This document shows positions 43,739 to 51,800 of a stretch of DNA of 64,000 nt, piece after piece (positions within the stretch are counted from its first letter, which is position 1; each line of letters begins with the position of its first letter). Origin of the DNA: Halalkalicoccus jeotgali B3 (GTDB lineage Archaea > Halobacteriota > Halobacteria > Halobacteriales > Halalkalicoccaceae); the NCBI RefSeq assembly GCF_000196895.1, contig NC_014297.1, positions 1,722,295-1,786,294 on the forward strand, in the 5' to 3' direction. The position numbers and the translations under genes are program-made. Below the pieces are notes generated by a model. It was not told the origin of the DNA, searched no databases, and saw only the letters and a program-made list of their open reading frames with translations.

Positions 43739-44802
43739 GACCCCGCCCCCAGTGCCGCCCGGAGCGCCGGGAGGTTGATCTCGCCCATCTGGCCGACGTA
43801 GTCGAGCCCCTCCGCGTCCCATTCGGTGGTAATGCTCTCGGCGGGCGAGAGCGCCGCCACGTCGCGTACGGTTCCGGCCTCCTCGGCGATGGTTCGAGCG
43901 AGGCTGTCACCCTCGAAGTGGTCGTAGAGGACGACCTCGATCCCCTCGCGCTCGATCAGATCGACCGTCTCGGCGATCTGGGACGGGGTGGCCTCGGTCT
44001 CGGGGGAGACGCCCTGTGGGGTGTGGATCTCGAATCCGTAGCGCTCTCCGAGATAGCCATACGAATCGTGACCCGCGACGACGACGGTGTCGTGGTCCCG
44101 ACCCGCGAGCCCCTCCTCGAAGCGTCCGTGAAGCTCCTCGAGGTCCGTGAGGTAGGAGCCGGCGTTCTCCTCGTAGGTCTCGGCGTTCTCGGAGTCGGCC
44201 TCCATCAGCCCGTCCCGGATCGTCTCGACGACCTGCCGGGAGCGCACCGGATCGACCCAGACGTGGGGGTCGTAGTCGCCCTCCCCGTGGTCGTGGCCAT
44301 GCTCGTGATCGCCGTGATCATGGTCGTGATCGCTTTCGTTATCGTGGTCGTCGCTGTGACTGCCTTCCCCGCCGCCGTCGTGGTTATGGTCGTGGCCGCC
44401 GTATTCGGAGAGTTCGACGTCCTCGGCGGCGGCGATTGACGCCACGCCCTCGTGGTTACGCTCGATCTCGCCGACGACCTCGTCGGCCCAGCGCTGGAAC
44501 CCCTCGATCCCGAGGTGGACGAACGCGTCGCGCTCGACGATCTCGACGGTGATGTCGGAGCGAGGCTCCCAGCCGTGTCCGTGCTGGCCCATCGGAACCG
44601 CGTTCTCGACGGAAAGCGCCTCGCCAGCGACGTTCCGAGCGAAGTCCGCGAGCGTGAAAAACGAGGCCGTCGCTGCGGCGCTGTCGTCCGATTGGCCCCC
44701 CACGCTCGGCGCGCCGCTGCCCAACGAGTCCAAACAGCCGGCAGTTGCGGTGGCGAGTGCGCCGGCTCCCCCCGTCAGGAATCGGCGCCGTGTTCGGTTC
44801 AT
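43735..44802 (-). CDS. znuA: Zinc ABC transporter substrate-binding lipoprotein with His-rich loop
   Basis: A cluster A-I metal-binding lipoprotein (355 residues). The Tat signal MNRTRRRFLTGGAGALATAT ends in a lipobox (AGC). The central metal-site region shows MGQHGHGWEP-like His residues and GDYDPHVWVDPVRSRQVVET. Between them is a long Asp/His loop (about residues 135-195, for example DHDNESDHDHDHGDHEHGHD), the hallmark of zinc-specific binding proteins. VVVAGHDSYGYLGERYGFEI and the terminal EGDSLARTIAEEAGTVRD region complete the fold. It is the first gene of the operon, with a putative promoter in the 75-base gap upstream. Confidence 0.93.
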   Translation of the reverse strand: MNRTRRRFLTGGAGALATATAGCLDSLGSGAPSVGGQSDDSAAATASFFTLADFARNVAGEALSVENAVPMGQHGHGWEPRSDITVEIVERDAFVHLGIEGFQRWADEVVGEIERNHEGVASIAAAEDVELSEYGGHDHNHDGGGEGSHSDDHDNESDHDHDHGDHEHGHDHGEGDYDPHVWVDPVRSRQVVETIRDGLMEADSENAETYEENAGSYLTDLEELHGRFEEGLAGRDHDTVVVAGHDSYGYLGERYGFEIHTPQGVSPETEATPSQIAETVDLIEREGIEVVLYDHFEGDSLARTIAEEAGTVRDVAALSPAESITTEWDAEGLDYVGQMGEINLPALRAALGAGS

Positions 44803-44877
44803 ATCGAATCAAGGGCCCGACAGCCCTAAAAGAGTTGTTATTGGTGGTGGAAGATTTAATAACTCGCGGCGCGGGCC

Positions 44878-45348
44878 TCAGACAGTCACGTCGTGTTCGG
44901 TCGCGTCGGCGAGTCGTTTCAGGCGCTCGGGATCGACGGGGAAGACGGCCTGGGGGGTGCCGGCGGCGGCCCAGACGGTTTCGAACCCGCTCAGGGTGGG
45001 ATCGAACAGTACCGGGAGTTGCGAGTCGTGACAGATCGGCGGGACGCCGCCGATAGACCAGCCGAGCGTCTCCCTGATCCGGTCGGTACCGGCCATTCCG
45101 ACCGAGTCGGCCCCGAGCGCCCTGGCGAGGGCGTCCTCGTCGACGCGGTTTGCGCCGCTGGTGACGACCACGATGGGGTCGTCGTCGGCCAGAAAGACCA
45201 GGCTACTCGCGATCTGCGCGACCTCACAGCCGACGGCCGCGGCGGCGTCGGCAGCCGTCTTCGTGCCCTCGGGGAACTCCTCGACGTCGATCTCGAGTCC
45301 GTGCTCCTCGGCCGCCCGTTCGCGGAACTCGGCCGCGCGTGGATGCAT
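44878..45348 (-). CDS. YbaK/EbsC-type aminoacyl-tRNA deacylase
   Basis: A 156-residue single-domain protein of the YbaK/ProX editing family, which hydrolyses mischarged aminoacyl-tRNAs such as Cys-tRNA(Pro). Conserved elements are EFPEGTKTAADAAAAVGCEV, AQIASSLVF, VTSGANRVDEDALARALGA and SIGGVPPICHD. The lysine in the GTKT segment lies where the catalytic region is expected. Specificity cannot be read from the sequence. It stands alone between znuA and the sugar kinase gene. Confidence 0.88.
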   Translation of the reverse strand: MHPRAAEFRERAAEEHGLEIDVEEFPEGTKTAADAAAAVGCEVAQIASSLVFLADDDPIVVVTSGANRVDEDALARALGADSVGMAGTDRIRETLGWSIGGVPPICHDSQLPVLFDPTLSGFETVWAAAGTPQAVFPVDPERLKRLADATEHDVTV

Positions 45349-45382
45349 GGAGTGGCTGCGTACTGGAGGGAAAAAGAGTTGG

Positions 45383-46339
45383 CTACTCGCGTTCAGCCCG
45401 GAAGCGCTCGACGCGCTCGCGCTCGGGCAACGCCGTCATCGCGCCCTCGGCGGTCGTCGTCGTCGCCGCGACCGCGTTCCCGAACCCGATGGCCTCCCCG
45501 AGGTCCCCGCCGCCCGAGAGCGCCGCGATCGCCCCCGCGGTGAAGGCGTCCCCTGCGCCGGTCGTATCGACGGGATCGACCCGATAGCCCGGGTGGGTCG
45601 CCTCGCCGCTCCACGGCGCTCGATCGGTCGCGACCGCGAGCGCGCCCTCGCCACCGAGGGTCAACAGCGTCGTGTGCGGGCCCCGGTCGCAGGCCGCACG
45701 CGCGAGGTCCGTCCCGTCGCCGTCGATTCCCGCCTCCGCGAGGTCCTCGGGGGTCGCCTTCAACACGTCGACGTGCGGAAGGATCTCCTCGATCAGTCGT
45801 TCGAACTCCTCGCGGTCGGGCCAGAGTTCGGGCCGGGCGTTCGGGTCGAAGGAGACGGTACAGCCCGCATCGCTCGCGCGCTCGGCCAGTTCGAGGGTCG
45901 CCGTCCGCGAGGGCTCGCTCGCGAGGGTCACACCGCCCAGGTGGACCCACGAGACGCCCTCGACGAGGTCGTCGTCGAGTGATCCGGGCTTCATGCGTGT
46001 ATCGGCCGTCCCGTCCCGATAGAAGCTGAACTGGCGGTCGGCGGTTTCGTCGTGGGAAACGAACGCCAGTGTGGTCTTCGCGTCGGGGTCGCGCTCGACG
46101 AGGTCGTCGGGGAGACCGTACTCGACGAGCGTCCCGACGAGGGCCTCCCCGAACGGGTCGTCCCCGACACGCGTCCAGAACCAGGGAGTTTCGTCGAGAA
46201 CCGCGAGGCCGACGGCGACGTTCGCGGGTGCGCCGCCGGGCCTACGAGTGAAGGTCTCGACCTCCCGAAGCGATCCGGGGTGTTCGGGGAGGAAGTCGAT
46301 CAGCGTCTCGCCCGCGACGAGGATGTCCGGGTCCGACAT
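45383..46339 (-). CDS. PfkB-family carbohydrate kinase (fructokinase-like)
   Basis: A 318-residue ribokinase-fold kinase. The N-terminal PfkB signature is in VETFTRRPGGAPANVAVGLA, and the C-terminal signature with the catalytic Asp is VDTTGAGDAFTAGAIAALSG. SFDPNARPELWPDREEF and VLKATPEDLAEAG are also typical of fructokinases. The likely substrate is fructose or another keto sugar; 2-keto-3-deoxygluconate is an alternative used by haloarchaea. It starts MSDPDILVAGETLIDFLPEH. No sugar transporter or regulator is adjacent. Confidence 0.85.
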   Translation of the reverse strand: MSDPDILVAGETLIDFLPEHPGSLREVETFTRRPGGAPANVAVGLAVLDETPWFWTRVGDDPFGEALVGTLVEYGLPDDLVERDPDAKTTLAFVSHDETADRQFSFYRDGTADTRMKPGSLDDDLVEGVSWVHLGGVTLASEPSRTATLELAERASDAGCTVSFDPNARPELWPDREEFERLIEEILPHVDVLKATPEDLAEAGIDGDGTDLARAACDRGPHTTLLTLGGEGALAVATDRAPWSGEATHPGYRVDPVDTTGAGDAFTAGAIAALSGGGDLGEAIGFGNAVAATTTTAEGAMTALPERERVERFRAERE

Positions 46340-46522
46340 ACTTCGTGTCCGACCGAGACGACCAAAGGCGTAGCGAATCGGCTACCGATGTCTCGATACC
46401 GGGCGGGGGTGCAAACGGCCTGCACCGACCCGTTCGACCCTCGATGGCCGACCGGTCACACGACCGTCTTTCCGAACGGAGTGTCACTCGATGGCAAACC
46501 GAAAACAAAATTTTAGGTGAGA

Positions 46523-46538
46523 CGAAAACGAGTTTTCG
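46523..46538 (+). promoter_or_regulatory. Palindrome in the dpsA promoter
   Basis: CGAAAACGAGTTTTCG (46523-46538) is a near-perfect 16-base inverted repeat with 7-base arms, ending about 10 bases before the TATA-like box of dpsA (atctttaagg, 46546-46555). A further CCGAAAAC copy lies at 46499-46506. A weak iron-box-like half-site (TTAGG) is at 46513-46517. The position suits an activator or redox/iron regulator. The remaining bases of this 242-base gap (46340-46581) show no gene. Confidence 0.5.
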
Positions 46539-46581
46539 GAAACCAATCTTTAAGGGGGAGGGCGTCGTAGACGGAGGTGAG

Positions 46582-47130
46582 ATGAGCACCCAGAAATCCG
46601 TCCGTCAGCAGGCCGACGAGGTAGAGGAGAACCCGATCCGGTTGGACACCGAGAAGGCAGAGCAGGTCATCGACGCGCTGAACACCGACCTGTCGAACCT
46701 CTACGTCATCTACCACCAGCTCAAGAAACACCACTGGAACGTCGAGGGCGCGGAGTTCCGCGACCTGCACCTGTTCCTCGAAGAAGCCTACGAGCACGCC
46801 GAGGAGCACGCCGACGTCATCGCCGAGCGCGCCCAAGCCATCGGCGGCGTCCCGGTTGCCGGCCCCTCGAACCTCGAGGAGCGTGCGACCGTCGAATTCG
46901 AGGGCGAGGACGTCTACGACGTGCGTACCTCCCTGTCTAACGATCTGGAGATCTACGCCGAGACGGTCGAGCGCATGCGCGAGCACGTCCAGCTCGCGAG
47001 CGATCTGGGCGACTACGGCAGCGAGGAGATCCTCCGCGAGGCGCTCGTGGAGATCGAGGACGACGCCCACCACTTCCACCACTACCTCGAGGACGACAGC
47101 CTCGTCGTCGAGGAAGCGGTCCACAAGTAA
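46582..47130 (+). CDS. dpsA: Dps-family ferritin-like DNA-protection protein
   Basis: DpsA forms a 12-subunit cage that oxidises and stores iron and protects DNA from peroxide. The 182-residue protein starts MSTQKSVRQQADEVEENPIR and has the inter-subunit ferroxidase motif KKHHWNVEGAEFRDLHLFLE with HADVIAERAQAIGGVPV downstream. The start has a good ribosome site (ggaggtga) just upstream. The C-terminal HHFHHYLEDD His cluster is characteristic of haloarchaeal DpsA. Monocistronic. It is likely induced by iron or oxidative stress, given the upstream palindrome and half iron box. Confidence 0.96.
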   Translation: MSTQKSVRQQADEVEENPIRLDTEKAEQVIDALNTDLSNLYVIYHQLKKHHWNVEGAEFRDLHLFLEEAYEHAEEHADVIAERAQAIGGVPVAGPSNLEERATVEFEGEDVYDVRTSLSNDLEIYAETVERMREHVQLASDLGDYGSEEILREALVEIEDDAHHFHHYLEDDSLVVEEAVHK

Positions 47131-47181
47131 GACCGGTTCCGAGTTTTTTACGACACGCCGGAAACGCCGGGAGCGACGCGT

Positions 47182-47346
47182 CTATTGGGTAAGCGAGACG
47201 GTATAGTCCGTCGCGATCCATCCCTCCGAGTTCCCGTCCTCGGTGAAGACGATCCGATCCGGAGAGGTTCGGAGAGCGGAGACGAACGCGGCAGGCTCTT
47301 CGTGCTCGTCGATTGGTTCGATGTCGTGTCCGTCCGTGACTGCCAT
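47182..47346 (-). CDS. Very small conserved-type protein under an iron-box-like palindrome
   Basis: A 54-residue frame starting MAVTDGHDIEPIDEHEEPAA and ending SEGWIATDYTVSLTQ. Small acidic haloarchaeal proteins with a DxxNxxxWIxxD(Y/S)xVSL ending are common (I recall a DUF7331-type family), and this shares that ending. The TATA-like cctatatggg at about 47369-47378 would start transcription at or next to the ATG, giving a leaderless mRNA. The palindrome TTAGGTGGGCCTAA (47355-47368) lies between them. Iron-regulated expression is inferred; the function is unknown. Confidence 0.65.
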   Translation of the reverse strand: MAVTDGHDIEPIDEHEEPAAFVSALRTSPDRIVFTEDGNSEGWIATDYTVSLTQ

Positions 47347-47354
47347 GTCTCGAC

Positions 47355-47368
47355 TTAGGTGGGCCTAA
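47355..47368 (-). promoter_or_regulatory. Iron-box-like palindrome TTAGG-N4-CCTAA
   Basis: TTAGGTGGGCCTAA matches the TTAGG-N4-CCTAA inverted repeat that I associate with DtxR/SirR/Idr-type metal regulators in haloarchaea. It sits between the TATA-like box and the start codon of the 54-residue gene, the position expected for repression. A degenerate second copy (TTAGGCCGACCAAA on the minus strand) overlaps the stop of the Nif3-like gene at about 47382-47395. Two further perfect copies occur at 57907 and 60031. Confidence 0.65.
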
Positions 47369-47390
47369 ACCCATATAGGTTTTGGTCGGC

Positions 47391-48221
47391 CTAAGCCCGT
47401 CCGATCGAACAGCCCGAGATGGGAGTGCACTCGACGCCCCGCTCCTCGAGGGCGTCGATCAAGGCGTTCAGCCCGATCGCGTCCGAGGCGATGTGGCCCG
47501 TGACGACGAGGTTCTTCTCCTCGTAGGCCTCGCGCAGTTCGCGGGCGTCGCCCGCGCCGACGTGGATATAGAGTAGCGTATCGACCCCGTTCTCGAAGTA
47601 CGCGCGCGCGACGTCCGCGCCGCCGTTGGTTCCGGCGGCGTGGTGGACGGCGACCTCGCCCAGTTCGTGTTCCCCGTTTCCAACCCGTATCTCCACGTCG
47701 GTTTCGGCCGCGGCGAGTTCGGGGATCTCCTCGAGGGCGGCGACGAACTCCGCCACGGAACTCTCCGAACCTATCCCCTCTGCGACGTCGATAAAACGCC
47801 GACGGCCGATCTCGTCGGGGGCCAGATGAATGTTCATATAGGGCTGGTCGAGCAGTTCGGCCACGCTGGGGTCGTGCCGGTAGTTCGCGCTGTGGGCACC
47901 GAGTTCGACGCGCTCGCGGAGGTCGGCGACGGCATCTTCTGCCTGCGATTCGGGGACGCCGTGGTCGGTCATGAACTCGATCTGGCGGTTGAGCACGTCG
48001 GGAAAGTCGAGACGGGCGCGCTCGCCGGCCGGATGGTGGGCGAGCACGAGATCGTAGCCCTCGCGCTCGGCGAGTTGGACCTCGGGGCTTTCGAGGTCGA
48101 TTCCCACGAGCGCGCTCTCGATGTTCTCGCCGGGGACGTAGATCGTGCTGTCGGCGGGGACTTCGTCCCACTCGACCAGATCGAGACTGAGCTGCATGAT
48201 TTCGTCCGTGGTGAGTGCCAT
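47391..48221 (-). CDS. Nif3-like dinuclear metal centre protein
   Basis: A 276-residue protein of the NIF3/DUF34 family, starting MALTTDEIMQLSLDLVEWDE. The expected metal ligands are in VLAHHPAG, NIHLAPDE and the C-terminal AVHHAAGTNGGADVARAYFE with LLYIHVGAGDAREL and VTGHIASDAIGLNAL. DUF34 proteins are widespread; GTP cyclohydrolase-like, metal-insertion and repair roles have been proposed but none is settled. ATG 48221 is used; a longer frame to 48293 lacks similarity. Its stop overlaps the degenerate iron-box copy and the gene precedes the iron-box-controlled small gene on the same strand. Confidence 0.85.
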   Translation of the reverse strand: MALTTDEIMQLSLDLVEWDEVPADSTIYVPGENIESALVGIDLESPEVQLAEREGYDLVLAHHPAGERARLDFPDVLNRQIEFMTDHGVPESQAEDAVADLRERVELGAHSANYRHDPSVAELLDQPYMNIHLAPDEIGRRRFIDVAEGIGSESSVAEFVAALEEIPELAAAETDVEIRVGNGEHELGEVAVHHAAGTNGGADVARAYFENGVDTLLYIHVGAGDARELREAYEEKNLVVTGHIASDAIGLNALIDALEERGVECTPISGCSIGRA

Positions 48222-48337
48222 GCCCCTCCGTTCTTCCCGCCCCCTTTGGAACCCCTCGATGCCGGCAATCGCCACTACCCCCGGCAACCCCATCCGATGC
48301 CGAGCGGCCTTTTCCCGTCCGTCCCCTAGAGAGACCG

Positions 48338-49429
48338 ATGACAGCCGACCTCTTCAGCTCTCTCGCGCTTCGGGAGACCGAACTCCCGAACCGCGTCATG
48401 GTCTCGCCGATGTGTCAGTACTCCTGTGAGGACCGCGACGGTCTGGCCACCGAGTGGCACCGCGTCCATCTGGGCTCGCGCGCAGTGGGCGGGGCGGGCG
48501 TCGTCATGGCCGAGGCGACCGCCGTCTCGCCCGAGGGACGGATCACGCCCGAGGACCTCGGAATCTGGAGCGACGAGCACAAAGAGCGCCTCGCCCCGAT
48601 CGCGGAGTTCATCGCCGAGCAGGGCAGCGTTCCGGCGATCCAGCTCGCCCACGCGGGCCGAAAGGCGAGCAAGAGCCGCCCGTGGGAGGGCAGCGAGCCG
48701 CTCCAGCCCGACGAGGGCGGCTGGGAGGTGCTCGCCCCGAACGAGGACCCCTGGCCCTACGAGAACGAGTCACCACCGCAGAAGGCGATGACTCAGGCCG
48801 ACATCGAGGGCGTCGTCGAGGACTACCGCGCGGCCGCAAAACGCGCACTGGAGGCGGGCTTCGAGGTCGCGGAGGTCCACGCCGCTCATGGATACTTACT
48901 CCACGAGTTCCTGTCTCCCGTGACCAACGACCGCACCGACGAATATGGGGGAGACTTCGAGAACCGCACCCGACTGGTCCGGCAGGTCACCGAGGCCGTC
49001 AGAGACGTGTGGCCCGACGACAACCCCGTCTTCGTGCGGATCTCGGGCACCGACTGGCTGCCCGAGCGCGAGTCGTGGACCATCGAGCAGTCGGTCGACC
49101 TCGCGGACGAGCTCTACGAACTGGGCGCGGACCTGATCGACGTCTCCAGTGGTATGCTCCACCCCGACCAGCAACTGCCCCAGGAGGGCTCTGCGAGCCA
49201 GCTTCCGCTGGCGGCGCAGGTCCGCGAGGAGCGCGAAACCGACATCGCGGTCGGCGCGGTCGGCGGGATCACCGACGCCGAGCAGGCCGACGAACTGATC
49301 CGCGAGGGCGATGCGGATCTGGCGATCGTCGGTCGCGAGCACCTCCGAGACCCCTACTTCGCGCTGCACGCTGCTGCCGAACTCGGCGAGGACGTCGAGC
49401 CGCCGGTCCAGTACGATCGCGGGTTCTGA
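48338..49429 (+). CDS. Old-yellow-enzyme family NADH:flavin oxidoreductase (YqjM-like)
   Basis: An FMN-dependent ene-reductase of 363 residues, start MTADLFSSLALRETELPNRV. Features of the YqjM class are SPMCQYSCEDR (the flavin-tuning Cys), IQLAHAGRKAS and HAAHGYLLHEFLSPVTNDRT with DEYGG. The FMN phosphate site is in AVGAVGGITDAEQADEL and AIVGREHLRDPYF. Such enzymes reduce activated C=C bonds in enones and detoxify electrophiles; the physiological substrate is unknown. The gene is divergent from the Nif3-like gene (116-base gap) and 37 bases upstream of the coiled-coil gene. Confidence 0.92.
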   Translation: MTADLFSSLALRETELPNRVMVSPMCQYSCEDRDGLATEWHRVHLGSRAVGGAGVVMAEATAVSPEGRITPEDLGIWSDEHKERLAPIAEFIAEQGSVPAIQLAHAGRKASKSRPWEGSEPLQPDEGGWEVLAPNEDPWPYENESPPQKAMTQADIEGVVEDYRAAAKRALEAGFEVAEVHAAHGYLLHEFLSPVTNDRTDEYGGDFENRTRLVRQVTEAVRDVWPDDNPVFVRISGTDWLPERESWTIEQSVDLADELYELGADLIDVSSGMLHPDQQLPQEGSASQLPLAAQVREERETDIAVGAVGGITDAEQADELIREGDADLAIVGREHLRDPYFALHAAAELGEDVEPPVQYDRGF

Positions 49430-49466
49430 GTCGACCCTTTTTCCGCTCGCCACTCCAAAGGGGTCT

Positions 49467-50093
49467 ATGACAGATGAGGACGACCTGGAGGAGCGCGTCG
49501 ACGATCTCCAGCGCACCTTGGAGGAACTTCGCCGGGAGATCGAACCGCGACCGCCCCGCGGTCCCGGCGGGCTGCCCCGACCGCCGACGCCCGGCGAGTT
49601 GATCCGGTTTGCTGATCAGCAGGCGATTCCCACGGCTATCGCGGTGTTGGAGGCGAACGTCCGCGCACTCGAACTCCTACAGGGGGCGCTTCGGCTTGCG
49701 GACACCGGTCGGGCCGCGGGCGAGGAGGTAGAGCGCACCCGACGACGCGCTGCGGACGCCAGCCGCCGGAGCCTCGATCGACTCGACCGGGTCCTCGACG
49801 ATCTGCAGGAGGCGACGCGGGGCGATACGCTCCCAGAAAACGGCGACGCCCGCGACATCCTGCAGGAAGCCCGCGACCTGCGCGAGGAGATCGCAGATCG
49901 CATCGGCGAGGCCGAGCGCGACCGCGAGCGCGCTCGCGATGTCGAGCGTGAGAACGGTACGCAAGTCGATTCGACCGCCGACGGCGGCGTCGAGATCGAC
50001 GTCGAGGACGAACTCGATTCGATCCGCGCGGAGATGGAGGACGACGAGGACGCTGACGAGAAATCGGACGAGGACGGAGACGAGGAGAACTGA
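49467..50093 (+). CDS. Coiled-coil haloarchaeal protein (DUF7547-like)
   Basis: A 208-residue, very acidic protein, MTDEDDLEERVDDLQRTLEE. After an N-terminal coil and a proline-rich turn (RPPRGPGGLPRPPTPGELIR) it is helical: AIPTAIAVLEANVRALELLQ, then long Arg/Glu/Asp heptads to about residue 165, and an acidic C-terminal tail. From memory it resembles DUF7547, restricted to Halobacteria and of unknown function. No membrane span is convincing, though the helix at about 50-72 is the most hydrophobic and could be a peripheral anchor. It follows the OYE gene by 37 bases and may be cotranscribed. Confidence 0.7.
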   Translation: MTDEDDLEERVDDLQRTLEELRREIEPRPPRGPGGLPRPPTPGELIRFADQQAIPTAIAVLEANVRALELLQGALRLADTGRAAGEEVERTRRRAADASRRSLDRLDRVLDDLQEATRGDTLPENGDARDILQEARDLREEIADRIGEAERDRERARDVERENGTQVDSTADGGVEIDVEDELDSIRAEMEDDEDADEKSDEDGDEEN

Positions 50094-50214
50094 TCCGAGC
50101 GGCGGTTACTCCATTTATACCTACCCTTCGAAGTCCCGATCGGTGGGGGATTTCGGCGTCGGCCCTGTCACGGGCGATCCCGTAGGGCGAGCCATCGGCG
50201 GTCCGCGCGGGAGC

Positions 50215-50577
50215 TTAGCCCGTGGGTTCGAACCGGTAGCCGTCCCAGTCTTGGCTCTCGGGCTCGCGCATTCCCGCACCCGGCTCGCGCAGCTCCTCGA
50301 CGTAGGTCGGACGGACTTCGTCGCCGATCTCGATCTCGCCGGTCGTGAGCTGCCCGAGGACGCGCACGGCCTGTCCATCGATATCGAACTCGACGATCGC
50401 GAGGTGGTTGGGCTGGCGAACCCCCGGCGGAGTGGCCGTCGAGGTCGTCCACGTCACCACGGTCGCGGTTCGTTCCGTGAGGTCGATCTCCTCGACCGGT
50501 TCGCCGCCCTCCAGTCCACGGGGATGGGCGGGGTAGCTGATCGTGCCGTCGTCGTACTTGATCGCGTTCATGCTCAT
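50215..50577 (-). CDS. DUF35 / OB-fold acyl-CoA-binding partner of the thiolase
   Basis: A 120-residue OB-fold protein of the DUF35 family, starting MSMNAIKYDDGTISYPAHPR. Strands such as RTATVVTWTTS, NHLAIVEFDIDGQAVRVLGQ and GDEVRPTYV fit the C-terminal OB fold. The zinc-ribbon Cys residues found in many DUF35 proteins are not present. In archaea DUF35 proteins shuttle acyl-CoA between thiolase and HMG-CoA synthase. Its ATG overlaps the thiolase stop (ATGA), so the two are made together and probably form a complex. Confidence 0.85.
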   Translation of the reverse strand: MSMNAIKYDDGTISYPAHPRGLEGGEPVEEIDLTERTATVVTWTTSTATPPGVRQPNHLAIVEFDIDGQAVRVLGQLTTGEIEIGDEVRPTYVEELREPGAGMREPESQDWDGYRFEPTG

Positions 50578-51728
50578 CGTGCTGCCTCCAGGATGGTTGT
50601 GATCACGCAGTTACCGAACCCGCCGACGTTGCAGGCGATACCCGTCTCGGCGTCGACCTGGCGCGCGCCGGCTTCGCCACGGACCTGCTGGTAGAGTTCG
50701 TAGATCTGTGCCACGCCGCTTGCCCCCAGTGGATGCCCCTTCGATTTCAGCCCGCCGGACGTGTTCACCGGGAGGTCGCCGTCCTTCTCGGTGAGGCCGT
50801 CCTCGACGGCCTTCCAGCCCTCACCCTTCTCGAAGAAGCCAAGATCCTCGCTCTGGAGGAATTCGAGGATCGTGAACATGTCGTGAAGCTCGGCCACGTC
50901 GATGTCCTCCGGGCCCATATCGGCCATTTCGTAGGCGTCCTTTCCGCTCTCGACGACCCCACCCATCACGGTGGGGTCCTCGCGCTCGTGAACGACGTGG
51001 GTGTCGGTCGCCCCACCCACGCCCGCGATCACGGCGTAGTCGTCGGTGTACTCCTCGGCGACGGATTCGGGGCACATGAGCAACGCCCCCGAGCCATCGG
51101 TGATCGGACAGAAGTCGTAGAGCCTGAGGGGGTCGGCTACGATCGGCGATTCGAGCACCTCCTCTAGACTCACCTCCTTCTGGAACTGGGCGTGGGGGTT
51201 GTCGACGCCGTTCTTGTGGTTCTTCACCGCGACCTTCCCCAAACTCTCGCGGGGCGCGTCGTACTTATCGAGGTAGTGACGCGCGGTCAGCCCCGCAAAG
51301 CTCGGGAGGGTGACACCCTGTTTGTACTCGTAGGGATGCGTGATCGAGGCGATCACGTCGGTGGCCTCCGCGGTCGAGCGATGGGTCATCTTCTCGCCGC
51401 CGACGAGCATTGTCAGATCGCTCGCGCCGCTGGCGACCGACTGCCAGGCAGCATAGGTGCCCGCCCCGCCCGAGGAACTGGTCTGATCCACCCGCTGGGT
51501 GTAGGCGGGCACCGCCCCGATGTCGTGGGCAAGCATGTTCGGTACCCCGGTCTGGCCCTCGAACTCGCCGCTGGCCATGTTCGAGACGTACAGGTGATCG
51601 ATCTCGCCCGCTTCGATCTCCCCGTCGTCGAGACAGTCGAGTGCGGCTTCCACGAGCAGATCGCGGAGCCAGCCCTCCCGTTTCCCGAACTGGGTCATCG
51701 ATGCGCCGATGATCGCTACGCGGTCCAT
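50574..51728 (-). CDS. Thiolase-fold protein lacking the nucleophilic Cys
   Basis: A 384-residue thiolase-superfamily protein (MDRVAIIGASMTQFGKREGW). The fold and most of the active site are conserved: GGEKMTHR, YDFCPITDGSGALLMC, HDMFTILEF, GHPLGASG (catalytic His) and IACNVGGFGN (second Cys). At the usual nucleophile site, however, the sequence reads RVDQTSSSGGAGTYAAW, with Ser in place of the Cys of NxxCxSG. Normal Claisen condensation would be impaired; an SCP-x- or KAS-like acyl-binding role is possible. I recall the same TSSSGGAG in other haloarchaeal copies. A TATA-like gatatagt lies about 20-30 bases upstream. HMG-CoA synthase is absent here. Confidence 0.9.
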   Translation of the reverse strand: MDRVAIIGASMTQFGKREGWLRDLLVEAALDCLDDGEIEAGEIDHLYVSNMASGEFEGQTGVPNMLAHDIGAVPAYTQRVDQTSSSGGAGTYAAWQSVASGASDLTMLVGGEKMTHRSTAEATDVIASITHPYEYKQGVTLPSFAGLTARHYLDKYDAPRESLGKVAVKNHKNGVDNPHAQFQKEVSLEEVLESPIVADPLRLYDFCPITDGSGALLMCPESVAEEYTDDYAVIAGVGGATDTHVVHEREDPTVMGGVVESGKDAYEMADMGPEDIDVAELHDMFTILEFLQSEDLGFFEKGEGWKAVEDGLTEKDGDLPVNTSGGLKSKGHPLGASGVAQIYELYQQVRGEAGARQVDAETGIACNVGGFGNCVITTILEAAR

Positions 51729-51800
51729 ATCAACGACTCTCACGGGGGGACTATATCTGCTATGTTATGCCATCGGCCGCACGAGGAGGCCGACCCGATG

